Shown: positions 46,485-55,978, counted from the stretch's first letter. The stretch is DNA of 64,000 nt from Paludisphaera mucosa (GCF_029589435.1 NZ_JARRAG010000002.1:5203303-5267302); one strand, 5' to 3'. Translations and numbers: made by a program. The notes: a model not told the origin generated them from the letters alone.

Positions 46485-47936
46485 ATGCCGCTGAACGAGT
46501 ACGAGGCGAAGCGCGACTTCCGCAAGACCCGCGAGCCGTCCGGGGCCGGCCGGCCGGGCTCGAAATCGAAGCCGCACGCCCGGCCGATCTTCGTCGTGCA
46601 GGAGCATCACGCCTCGCACCTGCACTACGACTTCCGGCTGGAGGCCGACGGCGTCCTCAAGAGCTGGGCCGTCCCCAAGGAGCCGACGCTCGACCCGTCG
46701 GTCAAGCGGCTGGCGGTCGAGGTGGAGGACCATCCGCTCGGCTACGCGACGTTCGCCGGCACGATCCCCCAGGGCCAGTACGGCGGCGGCACGGTCGCCA
46801 TCTGGGACCACGGGACCTACGACGACCTCTCGGCCGAGAAGTCCGTCTCGGCCGCCATCGCCGCCGGCCGCCTGGAATTCGCCCTCCACGGCGGGAAGCT
46901 CAACGGCAGGTTCGCCCTGGTCCGCATGCGCGCCCGGGGCCGCGGCAAGCCGCAGTGGCTCCTCATCAAGATGAAGGACGAGTTCGCCGCGACCCCCTCG
47001 GCCGTCGCGGAGCCGAAGGGGGTCCCGACTCCGAAGCCGAAAGCCAAGGCCGCCGCGAGCCGCAAGAACACGGGAGCGCCGGCGGCCTCGATCGAGCTGA
47101 CGCATCCCGACAAGGTCCTGTACCCCGAGGCGGGCCTGACGAAGTCCGAAGTCTTCGAATATTACCGGAAGGTCGCCGGCCGACTCCTGCCGTTCCTGAA
47201 GGACCGGCCGATCACGCTGGAGCGGCTGCCCGACGGCCTGGCCGGGCCCGACGCCCCCCACTTCTGGCAGAAGGACGCGCCCGACTATTACCCCGACTGG
47301 GTCCCTCGCGTCGCGCTGGAGACGGAGCGCGGCAAGACCGTGCATTACGTCCTGGTGAACGACGAGCCGACGCTCCTCTACCTGGTCAATCAGGGGACGC
47401 TGACGTTCCACGTCTGGGCCTCGAGGACGGCGGACCTCGACCGGCCCGACTTCGTCCTGTTCGACCTGGACCCGGGCGCGGCGAGCTTCGACGACGTCGT
47501 CGCCGTCGCCCTGGCCGTGCGCGACGAGCTGAAGGCGGAGGGGCGCGACGCCTTCGTGAAGACGTCGGGCAAGTCGGGGCTGCACGTCTTGCTCCCGTGG
47601 ACTGGCGAGGGGGGCTACGACGAGGCGCGCGCGTGGGCGTCGGCCGTCGCCGGCCGCGTCGCCGCCGCGATGCCCGACCGGGCGACGACCGACATCCGCA
47701 AGGCGAAGCGCGGGGGCCGCGTCTACATCGACGTGATGCAGAACGCCCGCGGCCATCACGCCGTCCCGCCCTACGTCCTGCGGGCGATCCCAGGGGCCAC
47801 GGCCTCCACCCCGCTCGACTGGCGCGAGGTCAAGCCGGGCCTCAATCCGGCCGCGTTCACGAGCAAGGCCGTCCTGGCCCGGCTCGCCCGCCGCAAGACC
47901 GACCCGCTGGCCGGGCTGCTGGCGACCTTCGGCTGA
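46485..47936 (+). CDS. LigD-like 3'-phosphoesterase/polymerase fusion without ligase domain
   Basis: DNA end-processing enzyme of the bacterial non-homologous end-joining type. The 483-residue protein has the phosphoesterase domain (residues 1-165, with HHASHLHYDFRLEADGVLK and GQYGGGTVAIWDHG), a Lys/Ala-rich linker (165-205), and the LigD primase/polymerase domain (about 210-480, with the catalytic Asp pair in FDLDPGA, SGKSGLHVLLPW and ARGHHAVPPYVLR). The ATP-dependent ligase domain of classical LigD is absent. GGGAGG before the ATG at 46485 fixes the start. No ku gene is in the window. DUF72 follows by 10 bases, so they are probably cotranscribed. Confidence 0.9.
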   Translation: MPLNEYEAKRDFRKTREPSGAGRPGSKSKPHARPIFVVQEHHASHLHYDFRLEADGVLKSWAVPKEPTLDPSVKRLAVEVEDHPLGYATFAGTIPQGQYGGGTVAIWDHGTYDDLSAEKSVSAAIAAGRLEFALHGGKLNGRFALVRMRARGRGKPQWLLIKMKDEFAATPSAVAEPKGVPTPKPKAKAAASRKNTGAPAASIELTHPDKVLYPEAGLTKSEVFEYYRKVAGRLLPFLKDRPITLERLPDGLAGPDAPHFWQKDAPDYYPDWVPRVALETERGKTVHYVLVNDEPTLLYLVNQGTLTFHVWASRTADLDRPDFVLFDLDPGAASFDDVVAVALAVRDELKAEGRDAFVKTSGKSGLHVLLPWTGEGGYDEARAWASAVAGRVAAAMPDRATTDIRKAKRGGRVYIDVMQNARGHHAVPPYVLRAIPGATASTPLDWREVKPGLNPAAFTSKAVLARLARRKTDPLAGLLATFG

Positions 47937-47946
47937 GGGCGCATCG

Positions 47947-48675
47947 ATGGCCGTCTACGTCGGGACCTCGGGCTGGAGCTACGACCACTGGGTCGACGTG
48001 CTCTATCCCCGGGGGGCGTCGAGCCTGGAGCGACTCGACGCCTACGCCCGGCGGTTCCGCACCGTCGAGGTGAACAACACCTTCTACCGCTGGCCCAAAG
48101 ACGACGTCTTCCAGACCTGGCGCGACCGCCTGCCCGAGGGCTTCGTGCTCGCCGCCAAGGCCTCGCGCGGGCTGACGCAGTTCCGCAAGCTCAACGACCC
48201 GGGGCCGTGGCTCGACCGCATGGAGGCCGGCCTGCAACGGCTGGAGGAGAAACGCGGGCCCCTCCTCTACCAGCTCCCGCCCCATTTCCCCCGCGACCTC
48301 GACCGGCTCGACCGCTTCCTCGCCGAGGTCCCGTCCGTCCAACGTCCGGCGGTCGAATTCCGCCATCCCACCTGGGACGTCGAGGAGGCCTTCGCCGTCC
48401 TCGAACGCCATGGCGCCGCGTATTGCGTGACCAGCGGCGCGAACCTGCCGTGCGTCCTCCGCGCGACGGCCGACCTCGTCTACGTCCGCCTCCACGGCCC
48501 CGACCACCAGCGCCTGTACGCCGGCTCGTACGCCGAGGTCGACCTCCGCTGGTGGGCCGACCGGATCGGCGAGTGGCGGAACCAAAAACGCGACGTCTTC
48601 GTCTACTTCAACAACGACGGACACGGCCACGCCGTCCGCAACGCCCTCCGCCTCCGCGAGCTGGTCGCCGAGTGA
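47947..48675 (+). CDS. DUF72 domain protein
   Basis: A 242-residue protein with a TIM-barrel-type DUF72 pattern: YVGTSGWSYDHW at the start, then VEVNNTFYRWP, FVLAAKASRGLTQF, LYQLPPHFP, VEFRHPTW and VYVRLHGPDH near the end. The family is widely distributed and its biochemistry is poorly known. The short distance to the LigD-like gene suggests a common transcript. Confidence 0.92.
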   Translation: MAVYVGTSGWSYDHWVDVLYPRGASSLERLDAYARRFRTVEVNNTFYRWPKDDVFQTWRDRLPEGFVLAAKASRGLTQFRKLNDPGPWLDRMEAGLQRLEEKRGPLLYQLPPHFPRDLDRLDRFLAEVPSVQRPAVEFRHPTWDVEEAFAVLERHGAAYCVTSGANLPCVLRATADLVYVRLHGPDHQRLYAGSYAEVDLRWWADRIGEWRNQKRDVFVYFNNDGHGHAVRNALRLRELVAE

Positions 48676-48801
48676 TCGGAGCGAAGGGCCCGCCGCGGCT
48701 GCTCGGGCCACGATATCGTCACATGTGGCGACGGCCGTCGCGCGCCGCGAATCCGGCGGCTTCCTCTCGTCCCCGGCTGGTCCGGGAAAGGCGTTGATTC
48801 C

Positions 48802-51468
48802 ATGCGCGCGAGTCTCGTCTTCGTCGCGGCGGCCGCGGCCGCCTGGACCGCAGCGGCTTCTCGGGCCGATGAGCCGCCCCTCCAGGCTGCGGCGGGGGGA
48901 CTCAGGGCCGTCGCGGTGGCCGTCGTCGACGACGCGAGCGGCGAGCCGATCCGCTCGTTCCGGTACCAGGCGCGGTACGAGGCCCCCGGACGCGACGGCC
49001 CGCGCGACCGCGACGCGTGGACGGCGGTCGAGTCCCCCGCCGGGACCTTCGAGGTCCAGGCGCCCCCCGCCTGTCGACTGACGCTCGAAATCAAGTCGCC
49101 CGACTACATCACCGACGACTTCGGACGCCACGAGTTCCTGATCCGCTCGGACGAGGAGCCCAGGCGCGTCGTCGCCCGGCTGCGTCGGGGCATGGTGGTC
49201 AGGGGGACCGTCCGCGATTCTCGGAGCCTGCGGCCGATCGCCGGGGCGGAAGTCGCCGCGTACCGCTTCAGGCTGATGGGGGCCTACAAAGGGGATCCCG
49301 TCGAGACCGACGTCGACGGCCGCTACGAGCTGCGCGGGATCGATCCCGAGCAGAGCATCGAAGCGTCTCACCCCGACTACGAGGACGACCCGGCGTTCCC
49401 CGACGACCCGAAGGCCGGCCCGAACCGCGATTTCTTGCTGAAGCGAATTGTGAAGGTCGCGATCACGGTCGTCGACGCCGCCGGCAGGCCGATCGAAGGG
49501 GTGACGGCCAACCTCGACCGCGATAACCCATCCGCGACGGACAAGGACGGGAAGCTCCTGGTCGCCCGGCGGCCCGCCGAGCTCCACGCGCTGACCTTCC
49601 GCAAGGAAGGGTACATCGACAGGAAGCTCGAATTCGAAGAGGCCGAGCGCGAGCTGGCGCGGCCCGAGGGTCCCGTCGTGGTGATGGAGCCCACGATCGC
49701 CTTCGCGGGCCGGGTCGTGGAGCCCGACGGCCGGCCCGTCGCGGCGTTCGCCGTGGCCGCCGGCTCGGACGAACGGTCGTCGTCGTGGGACAACGTCCGT
49801 CGCGACGTCGCGGATCCCGAAGGCCGTTTCCGCCTGGGCCTCTCGAAGGAGGGGAAGACCTGGGTCTGCATCGACGCCGTGGGATTCGCCCCGTGGGAAG
49901 GCTGGGCGGACGTCCGGCGCGGCGGCGGGCCGATCGAGGTCCGGCTCTCGCCGGGCGTCGTCGTGTCGGGCCGGGTCGCGGCGCCCGAGGCGCTGATGAG
50001 CCGCATCCGGGCGCAGCTCGTCCCGCGGCGCCATGAACGGTCCTCCGACGAACGCCTCGACGAGCCGCCCTCCGACGTCCTCCCCCCCCGAGAACTGACG
50101 CCGGCCGACGACGGCGCGATCCGCTTCGAACACGTCCGGCCCGATCGCTACCGACTCGTCCTCGAAGGCCGCGGGGTCCCCAGGACGGTCCGGGTCCTTG
50201 ACGTCTCGGAGGCCGGCCTCGACGCCGGGGCCTTGCCGATCGACGCCCCCGCGGCGACCGGCCGCATCGAGGGCCGCGTCTGGCGACCGCAGGACCACGG
50301 CGGGGAGCCCTGGCCGTTCGCCGAGGGGAGAGTCCGGCCGTCGGGCGTCCGGGATTTCGACGAGGAAGAAAGCCGCACCATCGCGGTTCGGACCGATGAA
50401 AACGGTCGCTTCTCCGTCGACCGCGTGCCCGTCGGGCTCGTCGAGGTCGGAATCCCTTACCAGATGGGCTGTGTCATCTATGAACATACCTGGTCGGCCC
50501 TCGTCGTCGAGGGGCGGACGACGACCGTCCGGGTGCTCAAGCCCGAGGCCGGCCGGGAGTTCGCCCTGGCGTTCGCGATCGGCGACGGCTCGCAGGCCCA
50601 GTACGAGTCGGGGACCGGGCTGGGCGCGGCGCGGAAGGTGGACGACGTCACGGTCAACTCGCGTGCGCTGGCGGACGCGGAAGGGGCGGCTCCGGAGCCG
50701 AGGACGCCGTCGTTCCTGGTCGACCTGACCCCCCTCGAGAAGCTCCCGCTCGCGTTCAAGCGGAGCGGCTGGAACGACCTCGACGATCGGCGGCGGATCG
50801 TGCTGCCGGACGTCGCCCCCGGCGCGTATCGGCTGCGGCTTTTCGAATGGCTCGGCTCGCGCGGCCTCGACGGCGGCCCCGTCGTCGATCGCGAGGTCGT
50901 CGTCCCGCCCGAGGGGCTCGGCGAGGTCCGGATCCCGCTGGGCGCCGGCTGCATCACGGGCAAGATCCCCGCGCCGGAGGGGGGCTCCGGCCGGTTCGTC
51001 GAGGTGTCCGCGCTGGCGAAGGGGAGCCGCACGCCGCGGCGCGCCCAATGCGACTTTGACGGCAACTTCTGCGTCCGCCACCTGGCGCCGGGGGACTACT
51101 CGCTGTTCTTCCAGGACCCGAATTCGGGCTTCCGCAGGGTGGACGACGTGAAGGTGCCGGCCGGCGTGATCGACGTGGGGGAGCTGACGACGACGCCCGG
51201 GGCGACGATCTTCGGCGAGATCCGCTTCGCCCGGCCCTCGCGCGTCCCCGACGAAATCGTCGCGACCGACCCGTCGGGCGTCACGGTCCGCCGGCCGTTC
51301 TCGCGCTCGTCGAGCTTCGACCGCATCGAGGTCGTCGGCCTCTGGCCGGGGCGCTGGACCGTCTCGGCCCGGAGCGGCGAGGTGGTCCTCGCCTCCGGCG
51401 AGATCGACGTCGAGGGGACCGGGGCGTTCCCCATGACCCTGACGGTGGGCGCCGACCCGAACCCCTGA
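48802..51468 (+). CDS. Large secreted protein with carboxypeptidase-regulatory-like repeats
   Basis: An 888-residue protein with a signal peptide (residues 1-23, MRASLVFVAAAAAAWTAAAS). The rest is a string of beta-sandwich units of the CarboxypepD_reg type, seen as recurring G-R/T-V, DVDGRYELRGI, PDGRPV and GRFSVDRVP patterns at about 130-200, 215-290, 305-375, 390-470 and 490-580. No enzyme active site or membrane anchor is visible. It is probably an extracellular binding or structural protein. It stands between DUF72 and the TPR gene without coupling. Confidence 0.85.
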   Translation: MRASLVFVAAAAAAWTAAASRADEPPLQAAAGGLRAVAVAVVDDASGEPIRSFRYQARYEAPGRDGPRDRDAWTAVESPAGTFEVQAPPACRLTLEIKSPDYITDDFGRHEFLIRSDEEPRRVVARLRRGMVVRGTVRDSRSLRPIAGAEVAAYRFRLMGAYKGDPVETDVDGRYELRGIDPEQSIEASHPDYEDDPAFPDDPKAGPNRDFLLKRIVKVAITVVDAAGRPIEGVTANLDRDNPSATDKDGKLLVARRPAELHALTFRKEGYIDRKLEFEEAERELARPEGPVVVMEPTIAFAGRVVEPDGRPVAAFAVAAGSDERSSSWDNVRRDVADPEGRFRLGLSKEGKTWVCIDAVGFAPWEGWADVRRGGGPIEVRLSPGVVVSGRVAAPEALMSRIRAQLVPRRHERSSDERLDEPPSDVLPPRELTPADDGAIRFEHVRPDRYRLVLEGRGVPRTVRVLDVSEAGLDAGALPIDAPAATGRIEGRVWRPQDHGGEPWPFAEGRVRPSGVRDFDEEESRTIAVRTDENGRFSVDRVPVGLVEVGIPYQMGCVIYEHTWSALVVEGRTTTVRVLKPEAGREFALAFAIGDGSQAQYESGTGLGAARKVDDVTVNSRALADAEGAAPEPRTPSFLVDLTPLEKLPLAFKRSGWNDLDDRRRIVLPDVAPGAYRLRLFEWLGSRGLDGGPVVDREVVVPPEGLGEVRIPLGAGCITGKIPAPEGGSGRFVEVSALAKGSRTPRRAQCDFDGNFCVRHLAPGDYSLFFQDPNSGFRRVDDVKVPAGVIDVGELTTTPGATIFGEIRFARPSRVPDEIVATDPSGVTVRRPFSRSSSFDRIEVVGLWPGRWTVSARSGEVVLASGEIDVEGTGAFPMTLTVGADPNP

Positions 51469-51559
51469 CGACGAGCCGTCGATCGCGACGACGCCGGCGG
51501 CATCCCCGAAGACAACCGTCTTGACGCACGGGTCCGCGACAGGCGATGATATTGAGAGT

Positions 51560-51582
51560 CAATTGAGACTGAATCTCAATTG
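51560..51582. promoter_or_regulatory. 23-bp palindromic operator, Fur-like or other metal/NO-type
   Basis: CAATTGAGA-CTGAA-TCTCAATTG is a perfect 9-5-9 inverted repeat; an extra ATTGAG copy lies 11 bases upstream (51551). The patch is AT-rich in a very GC-rich window. The TTGAGA/TCTCAA halves recall Fur-type boxes in some bacteria. It lies 58 bases before the TPR start. Confidence 0.65.
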
Positions 51583-51640
51583 CAAAACCATCGCGGACGC
51601 CGGGATCGGGGCGGGGCCTGGAATCACGGGGACGGCAGCC

Positions 51641-52369
51641 ATGAATCAAGGCGGGGACGTTTTGCGGCGTTGCTTCGAGCTGGCGGGGGCGGGCCAGCTC
51701 GACGAGGCGGGGGACCTGGCGGAGTTGTCGCTGGACGTCGAGGCCGACAACGGGTTGCTCTGGCGGTTCGTGGGCGTGCTGCGGCACCGCTGCGGCGACT
51801 ACACCGGCGCGCGCGATGCGCTGGAGACGGCGCAGGCGCTGGTGCCGTTCGACCCCACGACGAGCTGCCTGCTGGCCGAGAGCCTGGCGAGGACGGGCCA
51901 CCCCGGGCCGGCGCGCGAGGTGTACGAGGCCCTCGTGGGCGACGACCGCTGCCCCGACAAGCTGCTGCCGGCGATCGCGGCGGGGCTCGGCTACCTGTCC
52001 GAGTTCAGCCTGGCGCTCGACGTCTGCGTCGAGCTGATCCGCCGCCGCCCCGAGCACGCCGAGGCCCATTTCGGCGCGGCGTTCTATCTGCGACGGCTGG
52101 GCCGGCCCCCGGCGACGGCGCTGGCGTTCGTCGCCCGGGCCCACGAGCTGGCCCCGGACGTGGAGCTGTACCGGATCTCGCTCGCCACCCTGCTGGACCA
52201 CGCCGGGCGTCGCGACGAGGCCTACGAGCTGCTCCGCGGGATCGACCTCGACGGCGTCTCGTGCCGCTGCTGCCTGCGGCGGATGACCACCATCTTCCTC
52301 GCCGCCGGCGATTCGACCCGCGGCGAGACCTGCCGCCGGAAGACCGGCGACGACCCCGAAGACTGCTGA
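51641..52369 (+). CDS. TPR protein with a C-terminal cysteine cluster
   Basis: A 242-residue protein with six to seven TPR-like helices pairs (for example RFVGVLRHRCGDYTGA, SLARTGHPGPAREVYEAL, LIRRRPEHAEAHFGAAFYL). The C terminus ends in GVSCRCCLRRMTTIF and a further ETCRRK...EDC, so four to five cysteines could bind a metal or iron-sulfur cluster. The start at 51641 is a choice made by codon pattern; the frame is open for another 40 codons upstream through the operator. A cupin gene follows after 16 bases, so they are probably one transcript under the palindrome. Confidence 0.8.
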   Translation: MNQGGDVLRRCFELAGAGQLDEAGDLAELSLDVEADNGLLWRFVGVLRHRCGDYTGARDALETAQALVPFDPTTSCLLAESLARTGHPGPAREVYEALVGDDRCPDKLLPAIAAGLGYLSEFSLALDVCVELIRRRPEHAEAHFGAAFYLRRLGRPPATALAFVARAHELAPDVELYRISLATLLDHAGRRDEAYELLRGIDLDGVSCRCCLRRMTTIFLAAGDSTRGETCRRKTGDDPEDC

Positions 52370-52385
52370 CGAAAGCGAGCCTCTG

Positions 52386-52727
52386 ATGTCGGAATCCACC
52401 GTCCATTCCTGCGACGTGATCGACCTGCTGGCCGGCGCGGCCGTCCCCGCCGAGGGCCGTCGGGTCGAGACCCTGGCGAAGACCGACGCCTTCGAGCTGA
52501 AGCGCCTGTCGCTGGCGAAGGGGGCCGCGATCCCCGAGCATCACGCCCCGGGCGCGATCACCGTGCAGTGCCTGGTCGGCCGCGTCGCCTTCACGGCCGG
52601 CGGGACCACCCACGACCTGCGGGCCGGGAGCCTGATCCACCTGGCCCCGCGCGAGCCGCACGCGCTGGTCGGCGAGGAGGATTCCGTCGTCCTCGTCACC
52701 AAGCTCGCGGCCCCGGCCGGCTCCTGA
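52386..52727 (+). CDS. Cupin-domain protein
   Basis: A 113-residue single-domain cupin. The metal-binding set is in GAAIPEHHAPGAI (two His) and the later strand LAPREPHALVG (His), with a Cys in TVQCLVGRV. Such small cupins often accompany nitric-oxide or iron response genes, but the reaction is unknown. It overlaps nothing and is 12 bases from the convergent peptide deformylase. Confidence 0.85.
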   Translation: MSESTVHSCDVIDLLAGAAVPAEGRRVETLAKTDAFELKRLSLAKGAAIPEHHAPGAITVQCLVGRVAFTAGGTTHDLRAGSLIHLAPREPHALVGEEDSVVLVTKLAAPAGS

Positions 52728-52739
52728 GCCGAAGTCCGC

Positions 52740-53270
52740 TCAGCCCTCCGCGAGCCGCCGCCGGTGCTCGCGCTCGGTGATCACGTCGCGAGGGGAGTCG
52801 AGGCGGTCGAGGAAGACCAGGCCGTGGAGGTGGTCGTCCTCGTGCTGGAAGATCCGGGCGACGAAGTCCTCGAGCTTGCGGACGATGTGGTCGCCTTGCA
52901 GGTCCTGGTAGCGGACGACGATCCAGCGGTTGCGGGGGACCTCGGCGCGGATCCCGGGGATGCTCAGGCAGCCTTCCCAGCCCTTCTCGCGCTCGTCCGA
53001 ACGCTCCACGATCTCGGGGTTGATCGCCACGATCGGCGTCTCCTCGATTGCGTCGGGATAGCGCGGATTCGGCCGGGGCGCGACGATGAAGATCCGGAGC
53101 GATCGATAGACCTGGGGCGCGGCGATCCCCACGCCGTCGGCCTCGCGCATCGTCGCCAGCATGTCGTCGACCAGCGTGCGGACCTCGTCCGACAGCGGGA
53201 ACGCGACCGCCTCGGCCGGCGTCCGGAGCGCGGGATGTCCTAGCTGCGCGATCTGCCTGAGCACGGCCAT
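52740..53270 (-). CDS. def: Peptide deformylase
   Basis: Removes the N-formyl group from nascent proteins. The 176-residue enzyme has the three motifs in order: GVGIAAPQ, EGCLSIPG (metal Cys) and FQHEDDHLHG (metal His pair and catalytic Glu). The QHE motif has an extra Asp where many family members have a single variable residue plus Asp-His; this is the common QHExDH form. The methionyl-tRNA formyltransferase gene often next to def is not in the window. Confidence 0.96.
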   Translation of the reverse strand: MAVLRQIAQLGHPALRTPAEAVAFPLSDEVRTLVDDMLATMREADGVGIAAPQVYRSLRIFIVAPRPNPRYPDAIEETPIVAINPEIVERSDEREKGWEGCLSIPGIRAEVPRNRWIVVRYQDLQGDHIVRKLEDFVARIFQHEDDHLHGLVFLDRLDSPRDVITEREHRRRLAEG

Positions 53271-53440
53271 TTGTCGTCGTCCCTCGCGAGGCGGGATGGG
53301 TCGAGTTCGTCGTTCCTGGGATGATCCCCCGCCGCCCCGCCGGGCACAAGGCGATTCGCCGCGCGACGGGCGGCGTGGTATCCTCGTCGAGGGGGCGACC
53401 GGCGAAGGATCCTGTGTGGGACGCCATCGACGAGGGGCCG

Positions 53441-54130
53441 ATGCAAGACGCGCAATCCGACGACGTCCAGGCCAGCTACGATCTGGTCGCCGAGGAATAC
53501 GTCGCCCGGATTTTCGGCGAGCTGGAGCACAAGCCCCTCGATCGCGAGCTGCTGGACCGATTCGCCGCGCGAGTGCGGGGCCTCGGGCCCGTCTGCGACC
53601 TGGGCTGCGGGCCGGGACACGTGGCTCGCCATCTCCACGAGCAAGGGGGGCAAGTCTTCGGAGTCGACCTGTCGCACGCCATGGTCGAGGCCGCCCGGAG
53701 GCTGAATCCGGAGGTCGAGTTCCTCCAGGGCGACATGCGCTCGCTGCCCATCGAGGATGGGGCGCTCGGCGGGGTCGCGGCGTTCTATTCGATCATCCAC
53801 ATCCCCAGGCCCGAGGTCGTCGCGGTGCTCGGCGAGGTCGGGCGGGTCCTCAGGCCGGGGGGCCTGCTGTTCCTGGCCTTCCACATCGGCGACGACCACG
53901 TCCGCCTGGACGAGTGGTGGGGGCGTCCGGTCTCGGTCGACTTCCACTTCTTCCAGGCCGAGGAGATGAGGGGCCTCCTCAAGGAGGCCGGCTTCGAGGT
54001 CATGGAGAGCGTCGAGCGCGAGCCGTATCCCGACGTGGAACACCCCAGCCGGCGGGCCTACCTCCTCGCCGAGAAGCCGCGGGCGACGGGCGGATCGGGA
54101 ACGAAATCCGGCCCGGTCGACGCGCCCTAG
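53441..54130 (+). CDS. Class I SAM-dependent methyltransferase
   Basis: A 229-residue protein with the glycine-rich SAM loop VCDLGCGPGHVARHL (motif I), VFGVDLSHAMV (motif II, with the acidic adenosine-contact residue) and RVLRPGGLLFLAFHI (post-motif III). The substrate is unknown; the layout matches small-molecule methyltransferases. The start at 53441 is uncertain; a GTG at 53414 with AAGGA four bases upstream is the alternative and adds nine residues. Confidence 0.88.
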   Translation: MQDAQSDDVQASYDLVAEEYVARIFGELEHKPLDRELLDRFAARVRGLGPVCDLGCGPGHVARHLHEQGGQVFGVDLSHAMVEAARRLNPEVEFLQGDMRSLPIEDGALGGVAAFYSIIHIPRPEVVAVLGEVGRVLRPGGLLFLAFHIGDDHVRLDEWWGRPVSVDFHFFQAEEMRGLLKEAGFEVMESVEREPYPDVEHPSRRAYLLAEKPRATGGSGTKSGPVDAP

Positions 54131-54294
54131 TCGCCTCGCCGACCGGACGCCGAGGGCGATCCACGATTCGCCGACGATCTCGCCAATTTCGCCGATTCCT
54201 CGCCGAACGAACCTATCATTGATGGGACGGCGTCGTTGTTGCGGCCGCTGGACGAGTGGGTACGCAGACGACCGGAGCGGAGACGATCGACCTC

Positions 54295-55326
54295 ATGCGC
54301 ATCGACAACGACCCCAAGCTGGACTTCGACGACGTCCTGATCCGCCCCAAGCGGTCCGAGGCCCCCAGCCGGGCGTCGGTGGAGCTGGAGCGGGAGTATC
54401 GCTTCCTCAACGGCGGAGGCGTCTGGAAAGGGGTCCCGATCGTCGCGGCGAACATGGACACCGTCGGCACCTTCGCCATGTCCGAGGCGATCGGCCCGCC
54501 GATGCTCACGTGCCTCCACAAGTACTACCCCGAGGACGCGCTCGTCGATTTCTTCCGCGAAGAGGCCCACTCCGACTCGACGTTCTTCACCATCGGGCTC
54601 AACGACGCGGAGTTCGACAAGCTCGTCGCCGTGAAGAAGAAGGCCGACGTGCGGATGGTCTGCGTCGACGCGGCCAACGGTTACACCAAGTTCTTCGTCG
54701 AGCGCGTGAAGCGGGTGCGCGACGCCTTCCCGACGATGACGATCCTGGCGGGGAACGTCGCCACGCCGGATATGGTCCAGGAGTTGCTGATCTCTGGGGC
54801 GGCCGACGTGGTGAAGATCGGGATCGGGCCGGGGAGCGTCTGCACGACCCGGCGGACGACGGGCGTCGGCTATCCCCAGCTCTCGGCGATCATCGAGTGC
54901 GCCGACGCCGCCCACGGGCTCCGCGGGCACGTCTGCGCCGACGGCGGCTGCCGCTTCCCCGGCGACGTCGTCAAGGCGTTCGCCGCCGGGGCCGACTTCG
55001 TGATGCTCGGCGGCATGCTCGCCGGGCACGACGAATGCGAGGGGGAGTGGGTCATGGACGAGGGCCGACGCGTCGCGCTGAGGTTCTACGGGATGTCCAG
55101 CCAGGAAGCCCTCGACAAGTACGCGGGCGGCCGGCGCGACTACCGAGCCTGCGAGGGCCGCGCCGTCTCCGTCCCCTACAAGGGCCCCGTCCTCGACACC
55201 ATGCAGGAAGTCACCGGCGGGATCCGCAGCGCCTGCGCCTATGTGGGCGCGACCCGGCTCAAGGACCTGTCGAAATGCACCACCTTCGTCATCTGCCAGC
55301 GGCCCCACGGCAGCATGTTCGCCTGA
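54295..55326 (+). CDS. guaC: GMP reductase
   Basis: Converts GMP to IMP with NADPH, in purine salvage. The 343-residue protein closely follows E. coli GuaC, including LDFDDVLIRPKRSEAPSRA at the start, PIVAANMDTVGTFAM, VKIGIGPGSVCTTRRTTGVG with the catalytic Cys, DFVMLGGMLAGHDE and FYGMSSQEALDKY. There are no CBS domains, which separates it from IMP dehydrogenase. The start by homology is 54295; a GTG 13 codons earlier is possible. Confidence 0.95.
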   Translation: MRIDNDPKLDFDDVLIRPKRSEAPSRASVELEREYRFLNGGGVWKGVPIVAANMDTVGTFAMSEAIGPPMLTCLHKYYPEDALVDFFREEAHSDSTFFTIGLNDAEFDKLVAVKKKADVRMVCVDAANGYTKFFVERVKRVRDAFPTMTILAGNVATPDMVQELLISGAADVVKIGIGPGSVCTTRRTTGVGYPQLSAIIECADAAHGLRGHVCADGGCRFPGDVVKAFAAGADFVMLGGMLAGHDECEGEWVMDEGRRVALRFYGMSSQEALDKYAGGRRDYRACEGRAVSVPYKGPVLDTMQEVTGGIRSACAYVGATRLKDLSKCTTFVICQRPHGSMFA

Positions 55327-55414
55327 GGGGTCGTGGACGGATGTACAAATCCAGGAGATCCCCATAGAATCGATCGGAAGGATTCCCACTCGATTCCCAC
55401 GGGCCGAACGCTCC

Positions 55415-55978
55415 ATGAACCATACATCGCTGAAGGGCCAACTCCTGATCGCCGCGCCCAAGGTCGAATCGGCGATCTTCGCCAGGTCGGTCGTGCTGAT
55501 CCTGGAGCACGACGAGGAGAAGGGCGCCAAGGGGATCATTTTGAACCTCCCCACGAGCGCCACCATGACCGACCTCGCCGGCAAGCTGTTCGACGAGGGC
55601 TTCGCCTGGGACAAGCCGCTGCACCTGGGCGGCCCCGTCGCCGGGCCCCTGCTCGTGCTGCACACCCGCCCCAAGATGGCCGACCTGGAGATTGTCTCGG
55701 GCGTGTACGTGGCGCTCGACGCCACCAAGTCGCAACACCTGATCACCCAGGAGATCGAGCCCTCGCTCATCATCGCCAACTTCTCCGGCTGGGCCCCCGG
55801 CCAGCTGGAGCGCGAGCTGGAGGACGACGTCTGGATCGTCGCCCCGGCCGACACCCGGCGCATCTTCGGCGGGCTCGACCAGGACCTGTGGTGGGACACC
55901 ACCCGCGACATCCGCGCCGAGACCCTCCGCAAGATGCTGCGCCTGCGGCATCAGCCCGTGGACGCCAGTCTGAATTAG
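55415..55978 (+). CDS. YqgE/AlgH family protein (UPF0301)
   Basis: A 187-residue protein with the family marks SLKGQLLIAAPKV at the start, FARSVVLILEHDEEKGAKGI, LHLGGPV and ANFSGWAPGQLERELEDDVW near the end. Function in the family is unresolved. The start at 55415 is set by the family N terminus. It lies 88 bases after guaC and may be cotranscribed. Confidence 0.92.
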   Translation: MNHTSLKGQLLIAAPKVESAIFARSVVLILEHDEEKGAKGIILNLPTSATMTDLAGKLFDEGFAWDKPLHLGGPVAGPLLVLHTRPKMADLEIVSGVYVALDATKSQHLITQEIEPSLIIANFSGWAPGQLERELEDDVWIVAPADTRRIFGGLDQDLWWDTTRDIRAETLRKMLRLRHQPVDASLN

